This document shows, one piece after another, positions 30,501 to 37,921 of a stretch of DNA of 41,959 nt. Location: IMG/VR virus record IMGVR_UViG_3300009502_000095, positions 1 to 41,959 of that record; one strand, given 5' to 3'. This DNA is from a virus. A program made the translations under genes and the position numbers. Under the pieces are notes generated by a model. It did no database searches, had not been told where the DNA came from, and was given only the letters and a program-made list of their open reading frames with translations. Position 1 is the first letter of the stretch. Each line of letters opens with the position of its first letter.

Positions 30501-32082
30501 AGATGTACAGTTGCAACAGGCAGAGTTTTATCAACCGACTTCAACAGTTTCTGCTAATAGTAATGCGGTTGTTTCAGCCGAACTTCAGAGTGCTTCCTTT
30601 CAAACAATACAACCATCACTGACCTTAAATGATAACGAAGTAATTGCACCTTCAATTCAAAGTGCAACCTTTAGTACCTTAGTTCCGACTATAACAGCCA
30701 CAAGGAGTGTTACAAATTCTGTTGCAATCCAAAGTGCTGCTTTCAATAATTTATCCCCAGTAGTTTCAGGAACAAGAAACGTAACTAATTCAGTTGCGAT
30801 TCAGAGTGCTGCTTTTGCTCAACTAACTTCAACAACTTCGGCTATAAGGAATGTTGAAAATACACCAGCAATCCAAAGTGCAAACTTTTCACAGTTAAAT
30901 TCTGTTGTTTCCATAACAAGGAATGTATCAAACGCAATAGCTATTCAGAGTGCCTTATTTGAAACCATACAGCCTTCAATTACTAATAATGATAATGAAA
31001 CTATTGCTCCTGCAATTCAGAGTGCTACGTTTTCAAACCTAACACCTGTCGTTTCCATAACTAGGAATGTTAGTTCTGTACCAGCCATTCAGTCGGCAGC
31101 TTTCACAAACATCAATCCAGTAATTACGACTTCAAAGGATATAAATGTTGCGGCTACCTTACAATCAGCAACTTTTGCTCAACTTGCTTCAACAGTTGCT
31201 ATCACAAGGAATGTTTCTACAATTCCTGTAATACAAAGTGCTAGTTTTGAAACTTTGAATCCTAGTGTTTCCACTACTCAAAATGGAGAAATAAGTACAT
31301 CAGTAAATGCGGGAATTCAATCAGTAGTATTTAACCAACCTGTTTCAGTTGTTTCAGCCCAAAGACAAATAAGTAGTACAGCAGGTATACAAATCTCCAC
31401 TTTTTCAAATATAAATCCGACAATTTCAGTAACAAGGAATATCAGTAATGCAGTTGCAATTCAGGAATCCACCTTTGCCACTTTAACTCCGGCTATAAGT
31501 ACAGATTCATATATTCACATCACAGTAAATGCTACTATTCAATCTGCGACTTTTGCAACCAATGCTGTTGTTGCAAGTATAACAAGGAATGTAAGTTCAA
31601 GTGCTGCAATTCAAACCGCCACCTTTACTACCTTAACTCCATCAGTTTCAACAGATTCAAATGTCCACGTTTCAATAGACGCAGGAATTCAGAGTGCAAC
31701 ATTCGCAACTAATAATGTTGCTGTAAGTACATCTACAGGAATTATTTGTAGTCCGACTATTCAGACCGCTACTTTCTTAAACATAAACCCTACAATTTCT
31801 ACAGAATCAATAGTTCCTGGAGTAGTAAATGCAACTCTACAATCGGCTACCTTTACTTTAATCCAACCTGAAATACAGGCAGTAGATTCAACTATAACGT
31901 ATTATCCTAATAAGTTATTATTTGTTGATGCATTAGGTGCGGTAGTTCAACTTGGAAGGATTAAATATCCTGTATGGGCAACATCAGGTAGACCAGCTGC
32001 AACAATAGGTGAATATGGATTTAATAAGACTTTGGGTAAGATGGAAATTTGGGACGGAGATAATTGGATAATTATAAACTAA
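27508..32082 (+). CDS. Giant Ser/Thr-rich repeat virion protein
   Basis: 1524 residues. The N-terminal 235 residues (up to VYPVVVDPTFGF) form a domain known from large phage and bacterial surface proteins of unknown role; a jelly-roll-like part follows (to ~385). Then come about four repeats (391-478), a region of about 500 residues with propeller-like segments (IAQDSTHIYLAEGS, TNYLYVGGWS), and a second array of about 19 repeats (~999-1457) of the form (I/L)QSAxFxxLxPxVSxTRNV, period about 24 residues. The end (TIGEYGFNKTLGKMEIWDGD) is a fibre-tip-like beta motif. Probably a head fibre or decoration; its Ser/Thr content and the adjacent glycosyltransferase make it a candidate for glycosylation. 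Confidence 0.72.
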   Translation: MEYLKSSNTYFATPNEEPKSLVQVEIGDSKQTDFYPQVKLMRWDNEVNFSVRLIHDEENPTYFKYGENINWEGEKVDACFYHKPDEDGYEFEVILKEKPKSNVVSMTMQTKGLEFCYQPSLKEEFQDGYSEEFGVNITVTDTDVFGEDGLNYVHRPENVVGSYIVNHGGSYQNFVGGKEYKDGSTFQIFRPKIVDADGNWVWGSLNVEKELLTITIPQDFLDKAVYPVVVDPTFGFSVSSTSIYGTANGSRFATIPTSGAGSVDLSGNVVSVTVYIGHGIGGDDNYVKPVLWNSDKTVVTNGVAPAVKITAGAQEWTSTYSSHPTVTAGTGYYLGWVWEIANQSGYYQASSDGGESANSFASPTSIGTISQGTRRYRAWATYNANVTVSASIQSSAFSQPTSVVSVVRNVAITVAILSAAFTQIDPSITAGGHTNISAGTQSAIFSTINPVITTSRSISISPTIQSSAFTNISPVVSVTEYDKYTKFGIYYDNADNDNEYVHAFLKDGDTLYETSIHKGKAYGTRSLVWAVDAAASNPTLALKTTPHARKWTLAVDTQIQGIAQDSTHIYLAEGSKNGVLLTPYISKLNKSDLSWVGTVSWDGLSLYTLQDMEIIKSSVDSGDYMINTLHAGGDSHCRFRTFTTNEASWGGNWYNRRLDNYFSATIETVSKTDGLCNAGSDIISVGTNRDSIGAAIVKIKQNTSTAGKLKDTVDIMTTLNRVGFSTDGQGLIWADAYIDGSYVWTVGNAPKNVDDVTDGVYTIMARFLLSDLSLQNFWEIESTKATGTNHSFRGSGILVESDRVYITNWHVPHTGVGDDAEVTLANTQVVTCMDKSELLAGTEANYVVWSRAYEECGVQGQHASYPNSIFADTNYLYVGGWSTAGPRTGWNAAVIKIDKAMETRSPSIKNNNLADIGANVNEYKFSNYLSFTTGNVAAIIANTDDNWGMDVDTDIAWGNSANQVAYNQTGDSANWADVTLTSDVYNINGGYNAVNIYIDVQLQQAEFYQPTSTVSANSNAVVSAELQSASFQTIQPSLTLNDNEVIAPSIQSATFSTLVPTITATRSVTNSVAIQSAAFNNLSPVVSGTRNVTNSVAIQSAAFAQLTSTTSAIRNVENTPAIQSANFSQLNSVVSITRNVSNAIAIQSALFETIQPSITNNDNETIAPAIQSATFSNLTPVVSITRNVSSVPAIQSAAFTNINPVITTSKDINVAATLQSATFAQLASTVAITRNVSTIPVIQSASFETLNPSVSTTQNGEISTSVNAGIQSVVFNQPVSVVSAQRQISSTAGIQISTFSNINPTISVTRNISNAVAIQESTFATLTPAISTDSYIHITVNATIQSATFATNAVVASITRNVSSSAAIQTATFTTLTPSVSTDSNVHVSIDAGIQSATFATNNVAVSTSTGIICSPTIQTATFLNINPTISTESIVPGVVNATLQSATFTLIQPEIQAVDSTITYYPNKLLFVDALGAVVQLGRIKYPVWATSGRPAATIGEYGFNKTLGKMEIWDGDNWIIIN
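28681..28941 (+). repeat. Short coding repeat array (about 4 units)
   Basis: Four IQSSAF-type units in the giant protein, period about 25-29 residues, before the propeller-like insertion. Confidence 0.65.
30506..31878 (+). repeat. Long coding repeat array (about 19 units)
   Basis: About 19 units of roughly 72 nt. At DNA level ACAAGGAATGT-like and ATTCAGAGTGC-like blocks recur, while other codons vary, so the array is old enough to have diverged or is under selection for variation. Confidence 0.75.
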
Positions 32083-32083
32083 T

Positions 32084-32476
32084 ATGCCCGAAAACATGGA
32101 AGAAAAATTTACCCGTCAAGACAGGGATACAATCATAAGATTGGACACCAAGTTTGACAGACTTTCACAAGACATAAAAGAATTAAAAGACAGCGTTGTG
32201 GACAGGGTATCTAAACTTGAATCAGACAGTGCCAATAAGGCAGACCTAGCCGCTATTAAACAAAAGGCTGATGATTTAGTGTTACGAAAAGCTAACCACG
32301 AAGATATTGTTTGTTTAGATGTAAGGGTTTCAGCTTTGGAAAAATACCGCAGTTGGCTAGTGGGAGTGGGATTTGGATTTGGAATAATAATTGGATTAGT
32401 GGTTTATATTTATTTTTCTAACCTAAACGAGATTAAAATAAATTTAGAAAAACATATATCGCAGACAATAAAATAG
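32084..32476 (+). CDS. Coiled-coil protein with C-terminal membrane span
   Basis: 130 residues. A long heptad region (DRDTIIRLDTKFDRLSQDIK, ELKDSVVDRVSKLE) leads to one hydrophobic span (SWLVGVGFGFGIIIGLVVYI, ~residues 90-110) and a short charged end. The 'helix bundle + one span' plan matches haemolysin XhlA and phage holin-like proteins, but the gene lies in the head operon, so attachment of a virion or assembly complex to the membrane is equally possible. Confidence 0.55.
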   Translation: MPENMEEKFTRQDRDTIIRLDTKFDRLSQDIKELKDSVVDRVSKLESDSANKADLAAIKQKADDLVLRKANHEDIVCLDVRVSALEKYRSWLVGVGFGFGIIIGLVVYIYFSNLNEIKINLEKHISQTIK

Positions 32477-32487
32477 GGAGGTGTAAA

Positions 32488-32673
32488 ATGGAAAAGAAAA
32501 AGGATGATGGTTTAACTTTTCTTGTCTTAATAGATGTTAAGACGGAAAAGATTGTCGGATGTGAGGGAATGGAAAAAGGCAAATTTGAACGCTGCAAAAA
32601 TTGCAGAATTCAAAAAAATTGCTTTGTTAGACTAAACTATCAGTTTAATAAAGCAGAGGAAGCCTATGATTAA
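32488..32673 (+). CDS. Small Cys-rich protein
   Basis: 61 residues; GGGAGGTG (32475-32482) is a strong ribosome site before ATG 32488. CEGMEKGKFERCKNCRIQKNC-like spacing (written in part: ERCKNCRIQKNC) gives a four-Cys cluster that may bind zinc. Its end overlaps the next zinc-ribbon gene. No family known. Confidence 0.6.
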   Translation: MEKKKDDGLTFLVLIDVKTEKIVGCEGMEKGKFERCKNCRIQKNCFVRLNYQFNKAEEAYD

Positions 32674-32797
32674 GTGTAAACTTTGCAGAGGGAAGATGAA
32701 TATAGTGGCTAGAGGTTTTAAATTCGTATGGTACGAATGCGAAATCTGCAAACACATTGTAAAACTTCCTTTTGTAAAAGTTGGGAGAATCAAATGA
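32666..32797 (+). CDS. Tiny zinc-ribbon protein
   Basis: 43 residues from ATG 32666 to TGA 32795-32797. CKLC and CEIC, 21 residues apart, form a zinc ribbon; the rest is basic and hydrophobic (VKLPFVKVGRIK). The last codons and stop lie in a perfect 8-bp inverted repeat (32785-32802). Confidence 0.5.
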   Translation: MIKCKLCRGKMNIVARGFKFVWYECEICKHIVKLPFVKVGRIK

Positions 32798-32806
32798 TTC
32801 TCTCCT
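32783..32806 (+). terminator. Hairpin at the end of the zinc-ribbon gene, weak terminator
   Basis: GAGAATCA (32785-32792) and TGATTCTC (32795-32802) form a perfect inverted repeat with a two-base spacer; one flanking G-T and one G-C pair extend it. It is followed by CTTTC, so any terminator would be weak. Confidence 0.35.
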
Positions 32807-32847
32807 TTCTCCAGAATTGGAGGCTGAAGTAAGGAAATTATAAAATT

Positions 32848-33042
32848 ATGTTATTATATTGTTCAAAATGTAACAATTTAGTTGATAAGACAAAGGATGA
32901 AACCTGTAAAGAGGGCGATTTAATTGAGCGAAAATGTCAAAGGTGTGGACAAAATACCCGTTTTTATGTACAATATAGGGCTGTAGTTGACAGAAAGTGG
33001 TTTAATTTGACCGCTAAACGTAATTATGATATAATTGTATAA
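32848..33042 (+). CDS. Com-like zinc-ribbon protein
   Basis: 64 residues. LYCSKCNNLVDK, then ERKCQRCGQNTRFYV, follows the two-CxxC layout of the phage Mu Com family (CxxCNxL ... IxCxRCGxxN). Com of Mu is an RNA-binding translational activator; here the target is unknown. The gene is not paired with a mom-like gene. Its last 36 bases contain the promoter for the capsid genes. Confidence 0.6.
   Translation: MLLYCSKCNNLVDKTKDETCKEGDLIERKCQRCGQNTRFYVQYRAVVDRKWFNLTAKRNYDIIV
33007..33035 (+). promoter_or_regulatory. Extended -10 promoter of the protease/capsid operon
   Basis: TTGACC (33007-33012), 17-nt spacer, TATAAT (33030-33035) preceded by TGA. It lies in the end of the Com-like gene; transcripts would start near 33042. 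Confidence 0.85.
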
Positions 33043-33073
33043 AATTGAATATAAAGACATAGGAACTACGAAC

Positions 33074-33109
33074 AGCCTTGTGATATTACGATATCTCACA
33101 GGGCTTTTG
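33074..33109 (+). terminator. Terminator/attenuator before the prohead protease
   Basis: AGCCTTGTGA (33074-33083) pairs with TCTCACAGGGCT region (33096-33105; one G-T) and TAT (33084-33086) with ATA (33091-33093), loop TACG, then TTTTG. About 30 nt separate the predicted +1 from this stem, and the protease gene begins 28 nt after it. Confidence 0.7.
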
Positions 33110-33136
33110 TATTGCTTAATAATAACTTTAAATACT

Positions 33137-33829
33137 ATGAATAAGTTAAAAGGATACTTAGAAATAAAGGAGGGAGAAATTATGGGGATAGCTTCAACTG
33201 AAGCAACAGACAGAGACGGGGAAATAATCAAACAGGCAGGTTGGGATTTAACTAACTTTAATAAGAATCCTGTATTGATGGTTGCTCACAATTATCAGGA
33301 ATTTCCAATCGGGAAGGCTACTAATATAAGCGTAGAGGGCAATCAGTTAATCTTTAAGGCTGTCTTTAGCAAGGCTACGCAAAAGGCTAGGGAAGCTTAC
33401 GAATTAGTTAAAGAGGGCATTTTAAGTGCCTTTTCTGTGGGTTTTATACCACGAGAGTACGATGCTAAAGACCAGAATACAATTACAAAGGCTGAACTCC
33501 TAGAAATATCTTTAGTTCCAGTACCAGCTAATCCTGAAGCAGTTGTTTTAGCTAAGGGTTTTAAGAATAATGAGATTGCTAATTTTATAGTTAAGAATTT
33601 TGATTTAGAAGAAAAGACACCTAATGAAGATGAGATAGAGCAAACCGAAGAAGCAATAAAAGAAGCTGAAGAAGTTTCAGATAGCACTTCCGAAGTCTTA
33701 GACCAAGACAAAGTCGGAGAAGAAAGTGCAAAGGCTTTGGACATAGACCTCAAAGTAATACAACAGGCAACTGGTATATTACAAGAGTTATGCCGAGAGC
33801 TAAAACAGAAAGGAGGTGCAACAAAATGA
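33137..33829 (+). CDS. Prohead serine protease (HK97 gp4 family)
   Basis: 230 residues from ATG 33137; the frame is open from 33035, but that part spans the terminator hairpin and has no ribosome site. GIASTEATDRDGEIIKQAGW, VAHNYQEFPIGKA (catalytic His51), SAFSVGFIPREYD (Ser100) and ELLEISLVPVPANP (third residue of the triad near Glu123) are the classic HK97-like maturation protease. It trims the capsid protein's N-terminal delta domain inside the prohead. The acidic C-terminal 80 residues are probably a scaffold-like tail. The stop overlaps the capsid start. Confidence 0.9.
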   Translation: MNKLKGYLEIKEGEIMGIASTEATDRDGEIIKQAGWDLTNFNKNPVLMVAHNYQEFPIGKATNISVEGNQLIFKAVFSKATQKAREAYELVKEGILSAFSVGFIPREYDAKDQNTITKAELLEISLVPVPANPEAVVLAKGFKNNEIANFIVKNFDLEEKTPNEDEIEQTEEAIKEAEEVSDSTSEVLDQDKVGEESAKALDIDLKVIQQATGILQELCRELKQKGGATK

Positions 33830-34929
33830 GTGAAGAAAAAGATTTGACACTAGAAGAAAAAGCACAGAAAATGGCAGACATAGTAAAATCTGAATTGGGC
33901 TTGGAAGACCTTAAAAAAGAAATCCTAGCTTCAATGGATGAGAAGTTTGCATCAAGGGAAAGGGAAAATGTTATGAAAGTTTTTGTAGGAGAGGACATTC
34001 AAAAATCTGTTTCAGAAATGACTAAAGAGGAAAAAGTAAAGGCTTATGCCCACGCTCTCTTTACAGCTAATGAAACAGTTTTGAAAGTTTTATCTGAAGG
34101 AACTCCTGCTGACGGAGGATTCACAGTACCGCAAGATTTCTATAACGTTCTTGTTCAAGAAATAATTGAACAGACAGTTATGCGAAACAAGGTCACTGTT
34201 GTTCCAATGAAAACTAACACCCTGACAATCCCAATGGGCGAACATGGTCCTGATGTTTACTGGACAGCTGAAGGTGTTACGAAAACTACGACTACTATGG
34301 ACTTTTCGCAACCTACTATTACAGCTTACAAAATGGCTGCTATTATCTATCTAACTGACGAACTAATTGATGACTCTGCTTTTGATTTGACAAATGTTTT
34401 GGTAAAGAGATTTGCCGAAGCAGTTGCAACTGAAGAAGACAGGGTTATCGTTAATGGAGCAGGAACTACACAGCCAGTTGGTATTTTCGTAAATGGAAGT
34501 GTTCCTACAAGGGCTTGTACAGCACTAGGTTTGACCTTTACTGATATTATAAATTTGATTTATGATTTGCCAGTAAAATTCAGAAGCAATGCTGCTTTCC
34601 TTTTACATCCGCAGTTGGTTAGAGAGTTAAGACTATTGCAAGACGGAGTTCAGAGATATTTGTGGAGCGACCCTGTAGCTGCTGGACAACCAGCAACAAT
34701 ACATGGTTATCCAGTAATTGAAAATTATTGGTGTCCGCAAGACCAGATTGCTTTCGGAGATTACAGATATGGTTATTGGCTTGGCGACAGGCAGAAAATG
34801 ACAGTTAAAATCACTAATGATACTGAAACCACTTTTACGCAGGACAAAACTGCTATTCGTGTTGTTGAACGTATCGGTGGAGATGTTATTATGCCGAATG
34901 CTATCCGTAAAATTATCACAATCCCTTAG
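33826..34929 (+). CDS. Major capsid protein (HK97 fold)
   Basis: 367 residues from ATG 33826; AAAGGAGGTG at 33810-33819 is the best ribosome site of the window, in keeping with very high expression. Residues 1-90 form a charged helical delta domain, removed by the neighbouring protease; the body begins near GTPADGGFTVPQDFY (~ 92). PMGEHGPDVYWTAEG, MAAIIYLTDELIDDSAFDL and NGAGTTQPVGIF are typical HK97 segments (E-loop, spine helix, A-domain). FLLHPQLVRELRLLQ and HGYPVIENYW complete the A- and P-domains. No cross-link Lys/Asn pair was checked. Confidence 0.93.
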   Translation: MSEEKDLTLEEKAQKMADIVKSELGLEDLKKEILASMDEKFASRERENVMKVFVGEDIQKSVSEMTKEEKVKAYAHALFTANETVLKVLSEGTPADGGFTVPQDFYNVLVQEIIEQTVMRNKVTVVPMKTNTLTIPMGEHGPDVYWTAEGVTKTTTTMDFSQPTITAYKMAAIIYLTDELIDDSAFDLTNVLVKRFAEAVATEEDRVIVNGAGTTQPVGIFVNGSVPTRACTALGLTFTDIINLIYDLPVKFRSNAAFLLHPQLVRELRLLQDGVQRYLWSDPVAAGQPATIHGYPVIENYWCPQDQIAFGDYRYGYWLGDRQKMTVKITNDTETTFTQDKTAIRVVERIGGDVIMPNAIRKIITIP

Positions 34930-34975
34930 TTTTTTTCCTTTGCTCTTTCTTCAAGGGCAAGGATAAGAAAATTAT

Positions 34976-35146
34976 ATGAAGAAAATTTTAATTTTAGAAT
35001 CGGGTAAGGTTTGGACAGTTGAAAATAATGTGGCTCATGGATTTTTAGATAGAGGCTTGGCTGTTATATGGACAAAAGAGATGGAAGAACCACAACAAAA
35101 TAAGATGATGAGCAAGAAAAAGAATAAGAAGATTAAGACTAAATAA
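34976..35146 (+). CDS. Small basic head-operon protein
   Basis: 56 residues from ATG 34976 to TAA 35144-35146. KKILILESGKVWTVENNVAH and DRGLAVIWTKE suggest a small beta-barrel of the kind found between capsid and connector genes (e.g. 'head fibre' or Rho-N-like in other phages), ending in a Lys-rich tail (MSKKKNKKIKTK). Not recognised further. Confidence 0.55.
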   Translation: MKKILILESGKVWTVENNVAHGFLDRGLAVIWTKEMEEPQQNKMMSKKKNKKIKTK

Positions 35147-35147
35147 T

Positions 35148-35765
35148 ATGTTGTGTACTTTAGCTAATGTAAAAACATTTTTAGGGATTGACAATAATGA
35201 AAAAGATGATGTATTAAATATGCTTATCAATATGGCAAGTGACTATATTGAGAGCCAATGTGGAAGAACTTTTAGTTCTGACACCTATACCCAAGAAGAA
35301 TATGATGGCACAGGCACTTATGAGATTAAACTTAAAAACTATCCTGTCATAACTTTTACTAAGTTAGAAGTTAATGGAAATGAAGACAATTCAGACAACT
35401 GGTCAGATGTAGATTCCAGTGAGTATTGGGTAGATTTGCCATCAGGCATAATTACCAAGACTAGTGGTTATGAAGATACTAGCGATTCAATAAATGATGA
35501 AGATGAACTTAGTGATAGCTTATTTTTAAGAGGGAAGAACAGATATAGAGCCACCTATACGGCAGGATATTCAACGATACCTTATGATATACAGTATGCT
35601 TGTGCATCGCTTGTAGGGCAGATTTTGAACACTAGAGGGGCAACAGGAATCAAGAGTGAAAGTCTAGGCGACCATAGCGTGACTTTCCAAGATGTAAGCG
35701 ACATAGGAAGCCAGAGTATGTTTTCCGATATTGTAAACAGATATAGGGAAATACCATTGGCGTAA
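35148..35765 (+). CDS. Head-tail connector (HK97 gp6-like)
   Basis: 205 residues. LANVKTFLGIDNNEKDDVLN, MLINMASDYIESQCGRTF and YAGYSTIPYDIQ-like 'TYTAGYSTIPYDIQYAC' form the gp6/gp15 connector pattern: two N-terminal helices, a beta insert, then helices around ASLVGQIL. Adaptor rings of this family dock on the portal and seat the tail. It begins one base after the previous stop, without a clear ribosome site. Confidence 0.82.
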   Translation: MLCTLANVKTFLGIDNNEKDDVLNMLINMASDYIESQCGRTFSSDTYTQEEYDGTGTYEIKLKNYPVITFTKLEVNGNEDNSDNWSDVDSSEYWVDLPSGIITKTSGYEDTSDSINDEDELSDSLFLRGKNRYRATYTAGYSTIPYDIQYACASLVGQILNTRGATGIKSESLGDHSVTFQDVSDIGSQSMFSDIVNRYREIPLA

Positions 35766-35770
35766 AAAGA

Positions 35771-36088
35771 ATGATAATTTTATTGGATAAAAATATAGCA
35801 GTATATAGGCTTTCACAGGTAAATGCGAATAGCACTAATTACACTACTTTCACAACAACCCTGCAATGCACCATTCAGCCTTTAGGCGATGAGAAAACAG
35901 CAATGGCAGGAGGAAGTTATGGAAAAATGTTTAAGATTTATTTAGATGAAGGCAAAGACGTGCAAACAGGAGATAAGATTTTAGATAAAAATGGCAACTG
36001 GTACAAAGTAGTTAGCGGAGGAATTGAGAATAGGAATGACGGATTTATGGCTGACTACCTTGGAATAACTTGCCAGAAAATAAATTGA
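35771..36088 (+). CDS. Head closure / adaptor protein
   Basis: 105 residues. KNIAVYRLSQVNANSTNYTT ... LQCTIQPLGDEKTAM ... FKIYLDEGKDVQTGDKILD, NGNWYKVVSGG follows the small beta-barrel head-closure proteins (SPP1 gp16/HK97 gp7 type) and lies where that gene belongs. The stopper closes the portal channel after packaging. Confidence 0.72.
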   Translation: MIILLDKNIAVYRLSQVNANSTNYTTFTTTLQCTIQPLGDEKTAMAGGSYGKMFKIYLDEGKDVQTGDKILDKNGNWYKVVSGGIENRNDGFMADYLGITCQKIN

Positions 36089-36486
36089 TTACTTTAAAAT
36101 TGAAAAATGAAGCAAAAATTTTACAGGCATTCAGGAATTCTCCTAAAGACTTTGCAGATGAATTACAAAAGGCTATGCAAGGTGTTTCAGTTTATACATT
36201 AGGGCAAGTTAAGAGTATAATTACAAGCGGAATTAGTATGTGGAAGCCTCCTATTGATACGGGAGCAATGAGGAGAGGAATACAAGTAAAAGAAGTAAAG
36301 CCTTTAAGAGCAATTATTATTCCGTCAGCAACAACTCCTTATGCAAAATTCGTACACGATGGAACAAGAAGAATGAAGGCTAGACCATTTTTTGACATAA
36401 CAGTAAAGGAAAAGCAAAAAGATGTGCAGAAGTTTTTTCAGAAAGCGTTGGATAATGTTGTAAATAAAATAGCAAGAAGTATATGA
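36085..36486 (+). CDS. HK97 gp10-like head-tail joining/tail component
   Basis: 133 residues from TTG 36085, which overlaps the previous stop as TTGA; an in-frame TTG 36070 is an alternative. VKSIITSGISMWKPPIDTGAMRRGI, TPYAKFVHDGTRRMKARPFF is the gp10-like signature (DTG-x-LRxS ... YAxxVExGTxxMxAxPF) found in tail-completion proteins. Here read in two parts of less than 20 residues each. It connects head and tail; the order before the tail terminator gene fits. Confidence 0.82.
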   Translation: MITLKLKNEAKILQAFRNSPKDFADELQKAMQGVSVYTLGQVKSIITSGISMWKPPIDTGAMRRGIQVKEVKPLRAIIIPSATTPYAKFVHDGTRRMKARPFFDITVKEKQKDVQKFFQKALDNVVNKIARSI

Positions 36487-36914
36487 GTTTCATTATATTG
36501 AAGGAAAAAGTTAAGACAGTTTTACAAAGTATATCTGCAATCCAACAGGTATTAGATTATCCAAACCAAGATTTTTCAGGATTTCCAGCTGTGATAGTAA
36601 GGACAAATGGAAACACTAGCCAGTATGAAACGACAAGTGAAAATGATGAGGTATATTCTTTTAGTTTATTTGTTTATCAGAATATAGAAGGAGTGTTTTC
36701 AGCCGAAAAGGCACGAGAAATACTGGAAGAATTATGCGATACGATAAGAGATACCTTTGACAGCAATGAGTTTTTAAATGGAGTAACAATGCCAACGGGA
36801 AGGACAATGTTAGGAATAAGACCAACAGTTAGTGAAATAGGGGAGGATGATTCAGGAAAGTATTGTATTGCTGTAATTGAATTGGCAATACGCATTAGTA
36901 AAAAAGTAATTTAA
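36483..36914 (+). CDS. Tail terminator / tail completion protein
   Basis: 143 residues; ATG 36483 overlaps the previous stop. FIILKEKVKTVLQSISAIQQ, DFSGFPAVIVRTNGN and a beta-alpha-beta core (YSFSLFVYQNIEGV, AREILEELCDTIRDTFD) agree with small tail-terminator proteins (lambda gpU, HK97 gp10/11 region). They cap the growing tail tube and join it to the head. Confidence 0.75.
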   Translation: MSFIILKEKVKTVLQSISAIQQVLDYPNQDFSGFPAVIVRTNGNTSQYETTSENDEVYSFSLFVYQNIEGVFSAEKAREILEELCDTIRDTFDSNEFLNGVTMPTGRTMLGIRPTVSEIGEDDSGKYCIAVIELAIRISKKVI

Positions 36915-36932
36915 TTTTAAATATAAAATAAT

Positions 36933-37910
36933 ATGGCAAAATTTATTGGGCGTCGTGTAAACGTCGGAATAGGAAAAGAAACTGTTAGAGGAACTGCTGC
37001 TACCTCTGCAACTTTTACTGTTCCTAAAACAAACTATGACTTTGATGACAAAGCTAACAAAGCAAATTCAGCAGAAAGTTTCAGCCACATAGCTGGCGGT
37101 GGTTCGCAATCAATAGTAACAGGTCGTTTCTCGGAAGGTGCATTAGAAGGAGAATTAAATACTAATAGTTTTGGTTTGCTAGTACTTGCAAGTCTAGGGG
37201 CTTCAACTGTTGCTGCTTATTCAACTTCTGCATACAAGCATACCTTTACGTTAGACAATACAAACCAGCACACATCCTTAACAGTCTTTACAAAAGACCC
37301 TATCGGAGATGTTGCTTTCAAAGGTTGTATGGTTGATACATTAGAAATTGATGTAGCCCAAAATGAAATTGTAAAATATAACGTAGGACTAAAAGGAAGA
37401 AAAGGCAATGACTGGTCTTGGACAGCTACTTATGCTGCAGACTATAAATTTGTTGGGCGTGATTTGACTTTTAAGGTTGCTGCTTCAACCGCAACATTGG
37501 CTGCTGCAACTGCAATTTCAGTTAAAGAATTGAAACTCACAATCAATAAAAACACCGATTATGACTGGGTTTTAGGTACTTTAGAGCCTGAAGATGTACT
37601 CAATAAACAGTTTACGATTGAAGGAACTATAACCCTAAACTATGAAGATAGGACTTGGAGAAATTATATGTTGGATGGAAGCACAAAGGCTTTGGGAATA
37701 ATGCTAACTAACACTAGAGATACAATCGGTTCAGCAGGCAATCCAGCTTTCTACATTGAATTTCCAGTTGTAGAGTTTTCAGAATGGGAAAGCAAGAGAG
37801 ATAATGATGCAGTAGCAAGTCAAACAATTAAATTCACAGCACTATACGATATATCAACATCTAAACTAATAAGTGATTGTTACTTGCAGAATACAACTGT
37901 AAGCTACTAA
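36933..37910 (+). CDS. Major tail tube protein
   Basis: 325 residues. GRRVNVGIGKETVRGTAAT is the usual start of siphovirus tail tube proteins, followed by a large beta structure with Ala/Thr-rich segments, FTVPKTNYDFDDKANKANSA, and FTIEGTITLNYEDRTWRNYM before the final strands. Its place directly before the frameshifted tail chaperone genes and tape measure confirms the role: repeated rings of it form the tube through which DNA passes. Confidence 0.85.
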   Translation: MAKFIGRRVNVGIGKETVRGTAATSATFTVPKTNYDFDDKANKANSAESFSHIAGGGSQSIVTGRFSEGALEGELNTNSFGLLVLASLGASTVAAYSTSAYKHTFTLDNTNQHTSLTVFTKDPIGDVAFKGCMVDTLEIDVAQNEIVKYNVGLKGRKGNDWSWTATYAADYKFVGRDLTFKVAASTATLAAATAISVKELKLTINKNTDYDWVLGTLEPEDVLNKQFTIEGTITLNYEDRTWRNYMLDGSTKALGIMLTNTRDTIGSAGNPAFYIEFPVVEFSEWESKRDNDAVASQTIKFTALYDISTSKLISDCYLQNTTVSY

Positions 37911-37921
37911 TCTAAAATAAT

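Noticed and set aside
30506-31878. CRISPR-like array
   Set aside because: The repeats are in frame, vary in sequence and period, and are part of a coding region; there are no constant repeats with unique spacers or cas genes.
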